Assembly (NCBI RefSeq): GCF_001613105.1
Contig: NZ_BDBS01000018.1
Span: 62,001 to 126,000, forward strand
Reading direction: 5' to 3'
Length of the DNA stretch: 64,000 nucleotides
Source of the DNA: Nocardia pseudobrasiliensis NBRC 108224
GTDB taxonomy: Bacteria > Actinomycetota > Actinomycetes > Mycobacteriales > Mycobacteriaceae
The stretch's first letter is position 1. The number at the start of each line of letters is the position of its first letter. The position numbers and the translations under genes were made by a program. Below the pieces are notes generated by a model. That model saw only the letters and a list, made by a program, of their open reading frames with translations. It did not search any database and was not told the origin of the DNA. Positions 1-8,445 of this stretch are shown in pieces.

Positions 1-195
1 CTGCAGCATCGGCGCCAGATCGGTGCGATCCTCCCAGCCGTCCGGAATCATGCTGAACACCACGAAAGTCGGTGTGGGCGCGGGCGGTTCGGCCAAGGCG
101 ATGGTATCTGCGCCGAACAGTCCGGTGGCAGACAGGACTCCGGCCACCGCCATCCGCACCGCCGCGAATCGTCGTGCCGCACCGAACTTTCGCAT
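1..195 (-). CDS. Secreted protein of unknown function, 3' end cut off by the window edge
   Basis: The frame is open from an ATG at 195 to base 1 (65 codons) and continues beyond the window. The start follows an AGGAGG about 10 nt upstream, close to ideal for this genome. The N-terminus has basic residues (MRKFGAARR), a hydrophobic stretch and an ALA-EPP junction that looks like a signal peptidase I site near residue 36; no lipobox Cys is seen. The mature part begins Pro-rich. Too little is present to name a family. It is divergent from the synthetase-like gene to its right and faces the GTTAAG dyad. Confidence 0.6.
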   Translation of the reverse strand, partial: MRKFGAARRFAAVRMAVAGVLSATGLFGADTIALAEPPAPTPTFVVFSMIPDGWEDRTDLAPMLQ

Positions 196-300
196 GAATC
201 GTTTCCTCCTGATCCCGAACCGGACGACCGCCGTCCACGGCAGCCAACCGTACGCGGTCGACCCGGTTCGCGGCTGATTCGGCGGGCTGTGCTTCACGAT

Positions 301-318
301 GTTAAGAAGGCGCTTAAC
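301..318. promoter_or_regulatory. Perfect inverted repeat, candidate operator
   Basis: GTTAAG at 301-306 and CTTAAC at 313-318 form a perfect dyad with a 6-nt spacer, in the divergent intergenic region between the secreted-protein gene (minus) and the synthetase-like gene (plus). It is AT-rich in an otherwise GC-rich stretch, as expected for a repressor or activator site. No regulator gene is adjacent, so the binding factor is unknown. Confidence 0.35.
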
Positions 319-391
319 CGCAGGCAGGACGGTATCGGCGGGCGTGGAAATTCGGTCGTGCGCCTATCGGTGTCATTGCTACCGTGGAGTC

Positions 392-460
392 ATGGAGGTC
401 TGTTCACGAATTGCCGCCGCGGCCGCACGAGCTCACAGCTCGCCGGTCGCTGCCGCCTGA
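392..460 (+). CDS. Possible alanine-rich leader peptide (attenuator mini-ORF)
   Basis: A 22-codon frame from ATG 392 to TGA 458-460 contains nine Ala codons, five consecutive (413-427) and three immediately before the stop. A GGAG lies only a few nt before the ATG, closer than usual. It precedes a strong hairpin (475-499) and the alanyl-tRNA-synthetase-like gene at 575. The seen facts are the Ala runs and the hairpin. That it is a ribosome-mediated attenuator sensing charged tRNA-Ala is inference. Ala is common in GC-rich random frames, so chance remains possible. Confidence 0.35.
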   Translation: MEVCSRIAAAAARAHSSPVAAA

Positions 461-474
461 CCTCGATTCCCCTG

Positions 475-499
475 CCGGCGACCGGAAACGGTCCGCCGG
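475..499 (+). terminator. GAAA-tetraloop hairpin, candidate attenuator stem
   Basis: CCGGCG (475-480) pairs with CGCCGG (494-499), and ACCG (481-484) with CGGT (489-492), leaving one bulged C and a GAAA loop at 485-488. A pyrimidine-rich tract (TCTGTGTC...) follows. It sits 14 nt after the stop of the Ala-rich mini-ORF and 75 nt before the synthetase-like start, so it could act as a conditional terminator. Confidence 0.4.
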
Positions 500-574
500 T
501 CTGTGTCGGTCTCCTCTCGGGTCCGATATTCGCGGTCGCTTCCGGTCGATTCCATCCTGATCGGAGCAACCATC

Positions 575-1777
575 ATGATCTCGACCGACCGAACCATTCG
601 TATGTTCCTCGAGTTCTTCCGCGAGCGCGGCCACGAACTCGTACCGCAGGAATCCCTCATCCCGCCGTCGGGGGATTCGGTGCTGTTCACCACCTCCGGA
701 ATGCATCCGTTGACGCCGTATCTGCTGGGCCGCCCGCATCCGCTGGGGCCTCGGCTGACCAATCTGCAGCGGTGTCTGCGCACCACGGATCTGGACGAGG
801 TCGGCGACAGCACCCATTTGACGGTCTTCGAGATGCTCGGCTCGTGGTCGCTCGGCGACTACGACGGCCCGCGGAGTCTGCGGTGGGGCTGTGAACTACT
901 GCGCGACGGATTCGGAATCGACCCGGGGCGGATGCATGTCACGATCTTCGGCGGGGACGAGCAGGTCGGACCCGATGACGAATCATGGCGAACCTGGGAG
1001 GAGTTGGGCCTGCCGGTCGAACCGACCACCGAGGAGAACTGGTGGTCGCACGAACCCACCGGACTCTGCGGCCCCGATTCGGAGATCTTCGTCTGGACCG
1101 GGCCCGGAATGCCGCAGGGCACACCAACCACCGATGATCGTTGGGTCGAGGTGTGGAATCACGTCATGATGCGATACGTCCGGCATTCGGACGGCAGCCT
1201 CGAGCCGCTGCGGCGGCCCAGCGTCGACACCGGGCTGGGGCTGGAACGGCTGGTCCGGATTCTGCAAGATAGGCCGTCGGTTTTCGACATCGATATCTTC
1301 CAGCCCTGGCTGACCACTCTGCCTCGGCTGTGGGGGCCGCTCGACGAATCGTCGATGCGATTGCTGTCGGATCATCTGCGGTCGTGCATCGTCGTACTCG
1401 GCGATCGAATCGTGCCGTCCCCGAACGGTGGCGGCTATGTGCTTCGTCGGCTGATTCGGCGCGTGCTGACCACATTGTGGCGCGACGAACCCACCCGAAC
1501 GCTGAGCGATCTGCCGATCGACCTGATCGAGGGGACGCTCGGGCATTTTCGGCAATCGCGTCCACCGCGCGAGGTGCGCACCGTATTGCTCGACGAGGAA
1601 CGCAGATTCGGCCGACTGCTCGAGCGCGGATGGCAGGTCTTGTCGCGGCCGCGTTTCACCGGGCCGCTGCGCGATGACGATTATCGGTATCTGCACGAAA
1701 CGCATGGTCTGCCCCGCGACCTCGTGATGTATCTGCGTGTGGGCCATGGTGATCCGACGGGAAATGTTGTTCGATGA
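575..1777 (+). CDS. Alanyl-tRNA synthetase-like protein, catalytic core only
   Basis: The 400-residue protein matches the N-terminal half of AlaRS. It has a class II motif 2 region (QRCLRTTDLDEVGD followed by FEMLGSWSLGDY, like the FEMLGNFSFGDY of AlaRS), motif 3 (VDTGLGLERLVRILQ) and part of the tRNA-recognition helical domain (GGGYVLRRLIRRVL). It ends where the editing domain and C-Ala domain of the roughly 880-residue housekeeping enzyme should begin, so it is a paralogue, not the essential alaS. The frame opens upstream at 503, but ATG 575 is where AlaRS similarity starts. Its TGA is directly followed by the GTG of the next gene, indicating coupled translation. It could aminoacylate a tRNA or another carrier, or make an Ala-adenylate for a small-molecule pathway; the sequence does not decide. 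Confidence 0.85.
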   Translation: MISTDRTIRMFLEFFRERGHELVPQESLIPPSGDSVLFTTSGMHPLTPYLLGRPHPLGPRLTNLQRCLRTTDLDEVGDSTHLTVFEMLGSWSLGDYDGPRSLRWGCELLRDGFGIDPGRMHVTIFGGDEQVGPDDESWRTWEELGLPVEPTTEENWWSHEPTGLCGPDSEIFVWTGPGMPQGTPTTDDRWVEVWNHVMMRYVRHSDGSLEPLRRPSVDTGLGLERLVRILQDRPSVFDIDIFQPWLTTLPRLWGPLDESSMRLLSDHLRSCIVVLGDRIVPSPNGGGYVLRRLIRRVLTTLWRDEPTRTLSDLPIDLIEGTLGHFRQSRPPREVRTVLLDEERRFGRLLERGWQVLSRPRFTGPLRDDDYRYLHETHGLPRDLVMYLRVGHGDPTGNVVR

Positions 1778-2971
1778 GTGATCGTGGACACTGTGGACTT
1801 CGCGCGGGTCGTCGCGGAATTCGGCGTCGGTAACGCGTTGCTGGTCGAACCGGGGGCGCCGGCCGCGACCCAGGTACCGGCGAAATGGGCCGGGGTCGTC
1901 GTCGGCGACGAACCCCGCGCTCGCCGCGCCGCCGCCACGGCGCTGTGGACTCTCGACATGCTCATGCTCCTACCGCGATTCGCGGCGGCGCTGGACGAAT
2001 GCCTCGACGATGTGCGGGTCTGCCTGCTGCGTGGGGACTGGGTGCTGCTGTACGCGTTTCGGAAACCGTTCCAGGCGCACGAATTCCGAATCGGTTGGGA
2101 GCCGGAGACATTCGGCCCCGACCTACCACCGCACTGGGATTCGCTGCCCACCGCGCTACGCAACTTTCTGCGCACCGTGCACGCCGGATTCACCGATCTC
2201 GATGGAATTTCCTTCGGCCCCACCCGGCCTCGCGACATGCGGACCTATCGCGCCCTGAGTCTCGAGGAACCGGTCCGCAATTGGGAAGCGGACCAAGACA
2301 TTCCGGGTGATCGCATGACACTCGTCACCCAGGGCATGGGCGGGACCCGCTACTTCGTGTCGCCGAACCTGCCCGGCGGGACGATCGGCTGGGAATTCGG
2401 CGGCAATCTGGACAAGCCGTTGGAATTCGACGAGACGCTGGACGAGTTGATGAGCAAGGGCTTCCAACTCGAACGCGATCGCGCGGCCGAACCCGAGAAG
2501 CCGCCGGAAGACCCGCGGCGCACGCTGTCCCGGGTCCGGTCCATGCGAGCGGCCCGGGCGGTCGTCTGGAGCAGTGAGCTCACCGAGGAGATCGCCCGCG
2601 CACGCATCCGCGGACTGGTCGCCGAACTGCTCCGCGCGCTAGGCGGCCAATTCCGAGTCCGCCCCCAGGACGGCCCCGACGGCGAAATGATCCTCCCCTG
2701 CGACGACGGCGCGGGCGCTATGTACGACCTGGACCGCCTGGAGGTCAACTACTTCCTCGACCAGCCATGGCCGGACCCACCCGACATCTACCCGTCCGTC
2801 ATCATGCGAATCTGGGAACAACTCGGCTGGCCGGTAACCCCCGCGACCGACCCGTACGGCATCGTCGCCCAAGCCCGCACCGCGGACTGGTACGAACTCA
2901 CCCTCGCCCTGCGCCACGACGTTCTCCGCCTCGCCGTCACCTCACCGGGTTTCGTCCGGTCACCTGCCTGA
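1778..2971 (+). CDS. Hypothetical protein coupled to the AlaRS-like gene
   Basis: This is a 397-residue soluble protein with no signal peptide or membrane segment, starting at a GTG directly after the upstream TGA. It contains several Trp-rich segments and a charged linker around residues 225-260 (EPEKPPEDPRR). A middle segment (HWDSLPTALRNFLRTVH) weakly recalls SMI1/KNR4 (SUKH) proteins, but I cannot confirm this. The C-terminal third (about 270-390) looks like a separate globular domain. The zero-gap arrangement with a synthetase-like enzyme suggests the two act in one process, perhaps as acceptor or partner protein. Function unknown. Confidence 0.75.
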   Translation: MIVDTVDFARVVAEFGVGNALLVEPGAPAATQVPAKWAGVVVGDEPRARRAAATALWTLDMLMLLPRFAAALDECLDDVRVCLLRGDWVLLYAFRKPFQAHEFRIGWEPETFGPDLPPHWDSLPTALRNFLRTVHAGFTDLDGISFGPTRPRDMRTYRALSLEEPVRNWEADQDIPGDRMTLVTQGMGGTRYFVSPNLPGGTIGWEFGGNLDKPLEFDETLDELMSKGFQLERDRAAEPEKPPEDPRRTLSRVRSMRAARAVVWSSELTEEIARARIRGLVAELLRALGGQFRVRPQDGPDGEMILPCDDGAGAMYDLDRLEVNYFLDQPWPDPPDIYPSVIMRIWEQLGWPVTPATDPYGIVAQARTADWYELTLALRHDVLRLAVTSPGFVRSPA

Positions 2972-3080
2972 GGCACGGCACACGCGACCGATGCCGACAC
3001 GTCGTCGAGGGTGCTTCCGGCCTACGAGAGGTCGCGGGCAACGGCCGCACCCTTCGTGGTGTCGAGGACACGATCGGTTT

Positions 3081-3854
3081 TCAGCGGCGTGAGCGCAGAT
3101 ACTCGTCGTGTTCGCGGTCCTCGGCGAAGTAGCGCTGGGTGAGGGTGGTCAGGCGATGGATCTCGGCGGCCATGCGCGTGGCGTCGAGCGGTTTGGCGAC
3201 GATCGGGTCGCCGGTTTTCACGTAGTAGCGGCCGTCCTCGTAATCCATCCACCAGAAGCCGCGGCCGGGCGTCGGGCGGGCGTCGACGGCCGGGCCCGGG
3301 AAGACGGTGATCTCACCCAGGCCGAGGCGGCGGCGTTTGAAGATGCCGTTGAGCTGCTCGATGCTGTTGCCCGGTGTGGCGACCGCGCGATTGCCGTCCG
3401 TGGCGATCTGCTGTCGCCGAATCTCGATCGGCTGTCGCGCCCCCGGCCCGCTGGGCGGTAATGCGGCGACGGTTTGCTGGGCCACATGGCTCGATTCGCC
3501 ATAGGAGACAAGTACATCCGCGCCGGTGTCCTCGCTCGCTCCCGGAAGCTGCCGCAGCGCCACGCCCTCGGACCCACGAACGGCACCGTGAAACCGAATG
3601 ACCTCCGACAACTCCGGCCCGGCGAAACCCTTCATCTCCACCCGAACATCGGGCTCCAGCAGAACTTCGACGGCCCGCGGGATCTCGGGTTCGTACTTAC
3701 CGAGCAGTGCCTCGACGGCCGCCTCCCGCTGCGCCTTCAGATCATCGAAATCGACTGCTTGCGGCCGGAACTGAATCGGATAGGGCAAACGATCACGACC
3801 ATAACCGGCCCAGAGAATCTCGAACTCCATACCGGTGAATCGCCAACTAATCAC
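3081..3854 (-). CDS. EspG-family ESX secretion chaperone
   Basis: The 257-residue protein has the typical actinobacterial EspG start (WRFTGMEFEILWAGYGRDRLPYP) and the family's alternating strand/helix pattern. EspG proteins are cytosolic chaperones that bind the tip of PE/PPE-type ESX substrates and keep them soluble before export. The gene directly upstream on the same strand encodes a PPE-like protein, its likely client. Possible starts are GTG 3869, GTG 3854 and ATG 3830. GTG 3854 is chosen because GGTGGGG lies about 9 nt upstream and it overlaps the preceding stop by 8 nt, a normal coupled arrangement. It is the last gene of the cassette and converges on the plus-strand gene to its left. 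Confidence 0.82.
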   Translation of the reverse strand: MISWRFTGMEFEILWAGYGRDRLPYPIQFRPQAVDFDDLKAQREAAVEALLGKYEPEIPRAVEVLLEPDVRVEMKGFAGPELSEVIRFHGAVRGSEGVALRQLPGASEDTGADVLVSYGESSHVAQQTVAALPPSGPGARQPIEIRRQQIATDGNRAVATPGNSIEQLNGIFKRRRLGLGEITVFPGPAVDARPTPGRGFWWMDYEDGRYYVKTGDPIVAKPLDATRMAAEIHRLTTLTQRYFAEDREHDEYLRSRR

Positions 3855-5193
3855 GATCGTAATCCCCACCGATAACCGGCGGAATCGCCTTGGTATCCGG
3901 CCCGATCAACTCCTCGCCATGCTCCTGCGTAACGAGATAGTCCGGAACACCGGACTTTTCGCGATCCTCTTCCTTCTTGGCCCCCGCACCGGGCATCCCC
4001 ATCCCGGGCAGCCCCGCGGTCCCGGCCTGTCCGGACGCACCTGCCAGCCGAGCGGCGGCGGCCGCAGTGGGCGCGAGGCCACCACCGGGAATGCTGCGCC
4101 CAGGTGCGTTCCCCGCTGTGCCCTGACCACCCGTGCCCCCGCCGGACCCACCACGCCCCAGGCCCCCGCCTCCACTCGATCCGCCGCGGCCGATCCCCGG
4201 AGTGGTTATGCCACCGGTCGACGACGCGCCGCCCAAACCGGCTGGGGTGGTGGCGGTTCCGGAACTCGTCGAATTCACGCCGGACGTACCGCCGGTCGTG
4301 CCGGAGTCCGCCAGCGAACTCGGTGAAGTGCTCGCGGCCTGCGTGCCGGGGTCCTCGGCGGAGTTGTCGTCGGGCTTGGTTTCGCCGCCCTGATCTTTGG
4401 AGTCCTCGGGTTTGGTTTCGCCGCTTGGGGTTTCGCCGCCGCTGGTGGTGTTGCCGGTGTTGCCGGTGTTCGTGCCGCCGGGGGTGGAGCCGCCTGGCCA
4501 GGGTTGGTTGGGTACGGGGGCGATTGGGCCGCTGTCGGTAATCGGTTGTGGAGTGGGAAGTACGGGCACGCCTTGATCTGTCTGAACAACGACGCGGCCG
4601 TAGACCGTGCGGAGGATACGGCGGGCCTCTTCGGTCTCTTCCTCCTCGTCGTAGTCGCCCGACTTCATGACGCCGTCTTTGGGCAGGGTTTTGTCGAGCA
4701 CATTGGGGCGCTGGGTGATACCCGGGAACAGCGCCTGAGTCTGTTCGAGTCCGGTATGTGCCTCGGCAAGCTTGGCTCCCACCACCTGCGCGGCCGCGAC
4801 AAGATTCTGCGATTGCGTGGTGTAGTTGTTCACCGCGGTGACAGCGGCAGGACCGGACTGGCCGGTCCAACCGGCATGTTGGCCATCGCCGCTGACAGTC
4901 TTTGCGAACGCGGTATTGAACGTCTTCGATGCCTCTTCCAGGTCCTTGCCGATCTGGCGCCAGATCTCCGACGCATCGCGCACCTCGTCTGGGCGCATCT
5001 CACTGACGATCTTGCGCATCTCGTCCAGCTTGTAGCCCTCGTACACCTCGCAATAATTGATCGCCGGTTTGTCGAAGTCACCCTGAAACGCGGAGTCGAA
5101 CGTGCGGGTCTCCCCGTAGATACGCTCCCTCTCCTTGTTCCACTGATCTTGTGCCGCAATGATTCGCCGCTGATAGTCCTCGTAGGAGCTCAT
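3847..5193 (-). CDS. PPE-like ESX substrate with long Gly/Ser/Thr linker
   Basis: The 448-residue protein has an N-terminal helical region (about 1-170) with a WTG turn near residue 109, like WXG/PPE helical hairpins. A 180-residue low-complexity Pro/Gly/Ser/Thr linker (about 225-410) follows. The C-terminal motif GVPDYLVTQEHGEELIG is typical of nocardial PPE-domain proteins. No Sec signal is present, as expected for ESX export. The start ATG overlaps the previous stop as ATGA, and the end overlaps EspG, so partner, substrate and chaperone are made as one unit. The exact function outside the cell is unknown. Confidence 0.8.
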   Translation of the reverse strand: MSSYEDYQRRIIAAQDQWNKERERIYGETRTFDSAFQGDFDKPAINYCEVYEGYKLDEMRKIVSEMRPDEVRDASEIWRQIGKDLEEASKTFNTAFAKTVSGDGQHAGWTGQSGPAAVTAVNNYTTQSQNLVAAAQVVGAKLAEAHTGLEQTQALFPGITQRPNVLDKTLPKDGVMKSGDYDEEEETEEARRILRTVYGRVVVQTDQGVPVLPTPQPITDSGPIAPVPNQPWPGGSTPGGTNTGNTGNTTSGGETPSGETKPEDSKDQGGETKPDDNSAEDPGTQAASTSPSSLADSGTTGGTSGVNSTSSGTATTPAGLGGASSTGGITTPGIGRGGSSGGGGLGRGGSGGGTGGQGTAGNAPGRSIPGGGLAPTAAAAARLAGASGQAGTAGLPGMGMPGAGAKKEEDREKSGVPDYLVTQEHGEELIGPDTKAIPPVIGGDYDRD

Positions 5194-5570
5194 TTCGGCA
5201 CCTCGGTGTTGGTGTAACCATCGGCATTCTGCTGGTCGACCCCGACGAAGTTCGAAATAGCCTTGGCTACAACCTCTTTAGCTGTCTTGACCGCGTCCAT
5301 GTGCTGTTGGAGAACGATCTCCAGTGATTGGTCTCCGCCGAACGCCTTCTTGCTGAACTTCGCTTGCAGATCCTTCCCCGACTGGAAGGATCCGAAGCCG
5401 CCTAGATACCGAAGTCGGGCAGACGATTTCATGAGGGTGTTAAGACGATCCAAGTAGTCGTCGCAGACCTTGTCGAGCCCCTTGCCGATCTCCGGGTCGA
5501 GGGACAACTGCCCAGAGTTTGCCTGGCCCAGCAACTTTTGCCATTCGGCGGGATCAACCCCGGCGATCAT
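5190..5570 (-). CDS. Small helical ESX-type partner protein
   Basis: This is a 126-residue, mostly helical protein without a signal peptide. It lies upstream of and overlaps the PPE-like gene by ATGA. Size, helicity and position correspond to the PE/WXG100-like partner that forms a heterodimer with a PPE-type substrate. A clear WXG turn is not visible; an FGSFQSG segment near residue 58 occupies the expected turn region. Assignment rests on context and shape more than on a diagnostic motif. Confidence 0.65.
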   Translation of the reverse strand: MIAGVDPAEWQKLLGQANSGQLSLDPEIGKGLDKVCDDYLDRLNTLMKSSARLRYLGGFGSFQSGKDLQAKFSKKAFGGDQSLEIVLQQHMDAVKTAKEVVAKAISNFVGVDQQNADGYTNTEVPK

Positions 5571-5579
5571 GCCCCCTCC

Positions 5580-6140
5580 TCAGCTAGCGGGTAGATACTT
5601 GACCAAGTCGTCGGCGTGGCGGCGCACCTGCGCGCACGGATCGCCCTGTTTTCCGACCGAGTAGTTTGTCTGAGCTTCGAACGTGACATCGCCTTGCTCG
5701 AGGGCGACGGCGATGTAGCAATTCAGCGCTTTGGGATCCCCAGCATCGCCGAACTGGATCGCTTCGTGGGACCCGACTGTCGTTGGGGTGAATCCGGCCA
5801 AGTCGGTGCGGTCACGAATTTCCTGCAACGATCTGCCGATCGAGTAGACCGTCAAGTCGTACCACTTCGTGGTGGAAGTCCATGCGCACGTTTTCGATCC
5901 CGGGAACTGCTTGCCCAAGACGCCAGGTTGCTTTGTCGCCGGATCCAGTCCGTTGGCGACCAGCGCGGAGTCCGGTAGCGCACACGGGTCCCACAGGCTC
6001 GCGGCCGGGTCGGTCGTCGTCGGACTAGCACTACTCGACGTAGTAGTCCCCCCACCACCCCCCGGCCCACACCCCGCCACCAGCGCCAACGCCCCCACAG
6101 CCAGCGCAACCCCGCCCACTGCCTTCCCCAGGCTCGTCAT
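5580..6140 (-). CDS. DUF3558-family lipoprotein
   Basis: The 186-residue protein has an N-terminal hydrophobic segment and a lipobox (LVAGCG, Cys at about 24), so it is a lipid-anchored envelope protein. A Ser/Thr-rich linker follows, then the DUF3558 pattern: a DPC motif, a GLD segment, then C-AW and a C-terminal Cys pair suggestive of disulfides. ATG 6140 is chosen over the longer frame at 6167 because AGGGGA lies just upstream and it begins the signal peptide. It precedes the ESX genes by 9 nt and is likely the first gene of that operon. DUF3558 lipoproteins commonly accompany such cassettes; their role is not established. Confidence 0.83.
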   Translation of the reverse strand: MTSLGKAVGGVALAVGALALVAGCGPGGGGGTTTSSSASPTTTDPAASLWDPCALPDSALVANGLDPATKQPGVLGKQFPGSKTCAWTSTTKWYDLTVYSIGRSLQEIRDRTDLAGFTPTTVGSHEAIQFGDAGDPKALNCYIAVALEQGDVTFEAQTNYSVGKQGDPCAQVRRHADDLVKYLPAS

Positions 6141-6323
6141 AGGTTCCCCTTCACTCCAGAGCCCCACCGTCCGGCCAGCACATTACCGCTCGATACCTTG
6201 GACGCGCCCCGCTCACCGCCGGTTCCCCTGTCGCCGCACTCACAGGGCGGCCCCCATTCGGACAGCACTAGACTCGGGGCGAACGGGCAGCACGCAGACG
6301 AAAGCGAAAGTAGGCAGCCGAAC

Positions 6324-7478
6324 GTGAGTGCCATTGCATTGGGGATCCCGGCCGCGCCGGCGGCGGTCCTCGCGCCCCGGCGCAAGACCCGCCAGTTGAT
6401 GGTGGGCAAGGTCGGGGTCGGCAGTGATTTCCCGGTTTCCGTGCAGTCGATGACGACGACCAAGACTCATGATGTGAACTCGACGTTGCAGCAGATCGCG
6501 GAGTTGACCGCGTCGGGCTGCGATATCGTCCGTGTGGCCTGCCCGCGGCAGGAGGACGCCGACGCGCTGGCGGCGATCGCGAAGAAGTCGCCGATCCCGG
6601 TGATCGCGGATATCCATTTCCAGCCGCGCTACATCTTCGCCGCGATCGATGCCGGTTGTGCTGCGGTACGGGTGAATCCGGGCAATATCAAGGAATTCGA
6701 CGGCCGGGTCGGCGAGGTCGCGAAGGCGGCCGGGGCCGCGGGGATCCCGATCCGGATCGGTGTCAACGCGGGTTCGCTGGACAAGCGGATGATGGAGAAA
6801 TACGGCAAGGCCACCCCCGAAGCGCTGGTCGAGTCCGCGCTGTGGGAGGCGAGCCTGTTCGAGGAGCACGGGTTCGGCGATATCAAGATCTCGGTCAAGC
6901 ACAACGACCCGGTCGTGATGGTCGAGGCCTACCGTCAGCTGGCAGCGCAGAGCGACTACCCGCTGCACCTGGGCGTCACCGAGGCCGGTCCGGCGTTCCA
7001 GGGCACGATCAAATCCGCGGTGGCCTTCGGCGCTCTGCTCAGTGAGGGCATCGGCGACACCATCCGCGTGTCGCTGTCCGCGCCCCCGGCCGAGGAGGTC
7101 AAGGTCGGTAACCAGATTCTGCAGTCGCTGAACCTGCGCCCGCGCAAACTCGAGATCGTGTCCTGCCCGTCGTGCGGGCGCGCGCAGGTGGATGTGTACA
7201 CCCTCGCCAACGAGGTCACCGCCGGACTCGAAGGTATGGAAGTCCCGCTGCGAGTGGCTGTGATGGGTTGTGTCGTGAACGGTCCGGGCGAGGCCCGCGA
7301 GGCCGATCTCGGTGTCGCCTCGGGTAACGGCAAGGGCCAGATCTTCGTGAAGGGCGAGGTCATCAAGACCGTGCCCGAGCATCTCATTGTGGAAACCCTC
7401 ATCGAAGAAGCGATGCGGCTCGCGGAAGGAATGGACGACGACGCAGGCACCGGTGAACCGGTCGTCACGGTCGGGTAG
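6324..7478 (+). CDS. ispG: 4-hydroxy-3-methylbut-2-enyl diphosphate synthase
   Basis: The 384-residue enzyme of the MEP isoprenoid pathway converts MEcPP to HMBPP using a [4Fe-4S] cluster. Visible hallmarks are [10 protein letters not shown] at the TIM-barrel start, RVNPGNI, the CPSCGR cluster ligands, and [11 protein letters not shown] with the third Cys. The frame is open from 6198, but GTG 6324 gives the expected N-terminus and length. In M. tuberculosis ispG is followed by a GNAT protein and a penicillin-binding lipoprotein, the same order as here, so this is core chromosome. Confidence 0.97.
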   Translation: MSAIALGIPAAPAAVLAPRRKTRQLMVGKVGVGSDFPVSVQSMTTTKTHDVNSTLQQIAELTASGCDIVRVACPRQEDADALAAIAKKSPIPVIADIHFQPRYIFAAIDAGCAAVRVNPGNIKEFDGRVGEVAKAAGAAGIPIRIGVNAGSLDKRMMEKYGKATPEALVESALWEASLFEEHGFGDIKISVKHNDPVVMVEAYRQLAAQSDYPLHLGVTEAGPAFQGTIKSAVAFGALLSEGIGDTIRVSLSAPPAEEVKVGNQILQSLNLRPRKLEIVSCPSCGRAQVDVYTLANEVTAGLEGMEVPLRVAVMGCVVNGPGEAREADLGVASGNGKGQIFVKGEVIKTVPEHLIVETLIEEAMRLAEGMDDDAGTGEPVVTVG

Positions 7479-7526
7479 CCCCCGGCTGACCAAAAACCAG
7501 CACGTTCGCATTGTTCGTGGCAGGCT

Positions 7527-8396
7527 GTGAACGTGCGGAGTGTGCTGGAGCCGAGCCGCCGGACCCGACTTTCCGGGGCTCGTCAGCTTGCGAATCGCGA
7601 TCTGGCCCAGGTGCTGCGAGTTCTGGACACCGACCCAGTGGCGAGCTGTATGATTGCCGCCCGTTTGCAGGAGTACGGCCTCGACGGTCGCGGCGGTCAC
7701 GGAGAGTTGTGGAGCCGTGGTGGTCCCGGGGCGTCGCTGTGCTTCTCCGGGGCGAACCTGGTCCCGCTGCGCGGCGGGCACGAGGATATGAAGGCCTTCG
7801 CCGATCGGGCCACGCGCTGGCCGCGGCTGTGTTCGTCGGTGGTGGGTCGTCAGGAGTTGGCGCTGCCGCTGTGGGAGCTGCTCGCCGATCAGTGGGGTCC
7901 GGCTCGTGATCTTCGGGCCGATCAGCCGCTGCTCGCGCTCGAGGGTCCCGCCCTGGCTTCGCCCGATCCGAATGTGCGTCGCGTGCGTCCCGACGAATTG
8001 GATCGGTACCTGATCGCCGCGGTCGCGATGTTCACCGAGGAGATCGGCGTCGATCCGCGCAGTGGCGACGGCGGCCGCGGTTACCGACGCCGGGTGGCGA
8101 GCCTGATCCAGGCCGGCCGCGCGTGGGCGCGGTTCGAGGATGGGCACGTGGTGTACAAAGCGGAGGTGGGCGCGCTGTCGCGGCGCACCGGTCAGATTCA
8201 GGGTGTGTGGGTGCATCCGGAATGGCGCGGACGGGGTTTGGGCGCGTCCGGCACCGCGGCCATCGTCAATACCGTGGTGGCCTCGGGTCGCACCGCGAGC
8301 CTGTACGTCAACTCCTACAACGAGGTTGCCCGTCGCGCCTATGCTCGGGTCGGCTTCCGCCAGGTCGCCACATTCGCCACGGTTCTCGTCGACTGA
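7527..8396 (+). CDS. GNAT-family N-acetyltransferase (Rv2867c-like)
   Basis: The 289-residue protein has a C-terminal GNAT fold. The acetyl-CoA loop is in HPEWRGRGLGASG (near residue 231), followed by the NSYNEVARRAYARVGF signature of the last strand and helix. The N-terminal half is a degenerate GNAT-like domain, as in the mycobacterial orthologue. Substrate is unknown. It lies 48 nt after ispG in the same direction and 49 nt before the PBP gene, matching mycobacterial synteny. A second in-frame GTG occurs at 7533. Confidence 0.85.
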   Translation: MNVRSVLEPSRRTRLSGARQLANRDLAQVLRVLDTDPVASCMIAARLQEYGLDGRGGHGELWSRGGPGASLCFSGANLVPLRGGHEDMKAFADRATRWPRLCSSVVGRQELALPLWELLADQWGPARDLRADQPLLALEGPALASPDPNVRRVRPDELDRYLIAAVAMFTEEIGVDPRSGDGGRGYRRRVASLIQAGRAWARFEDGHVVYKAEVGALSRRTGQIQGVWVHPEWRGRGLGASGTAAIVNTVVASGRTASLYVNSYNEVARRAYARVGFRQVATFATVLVD

Positions 8397-8445
8397 CGCG
8401 AGTGTCGTCCCGTTTGCGGGGCATTGTCTGACTACCATCTGTGCC

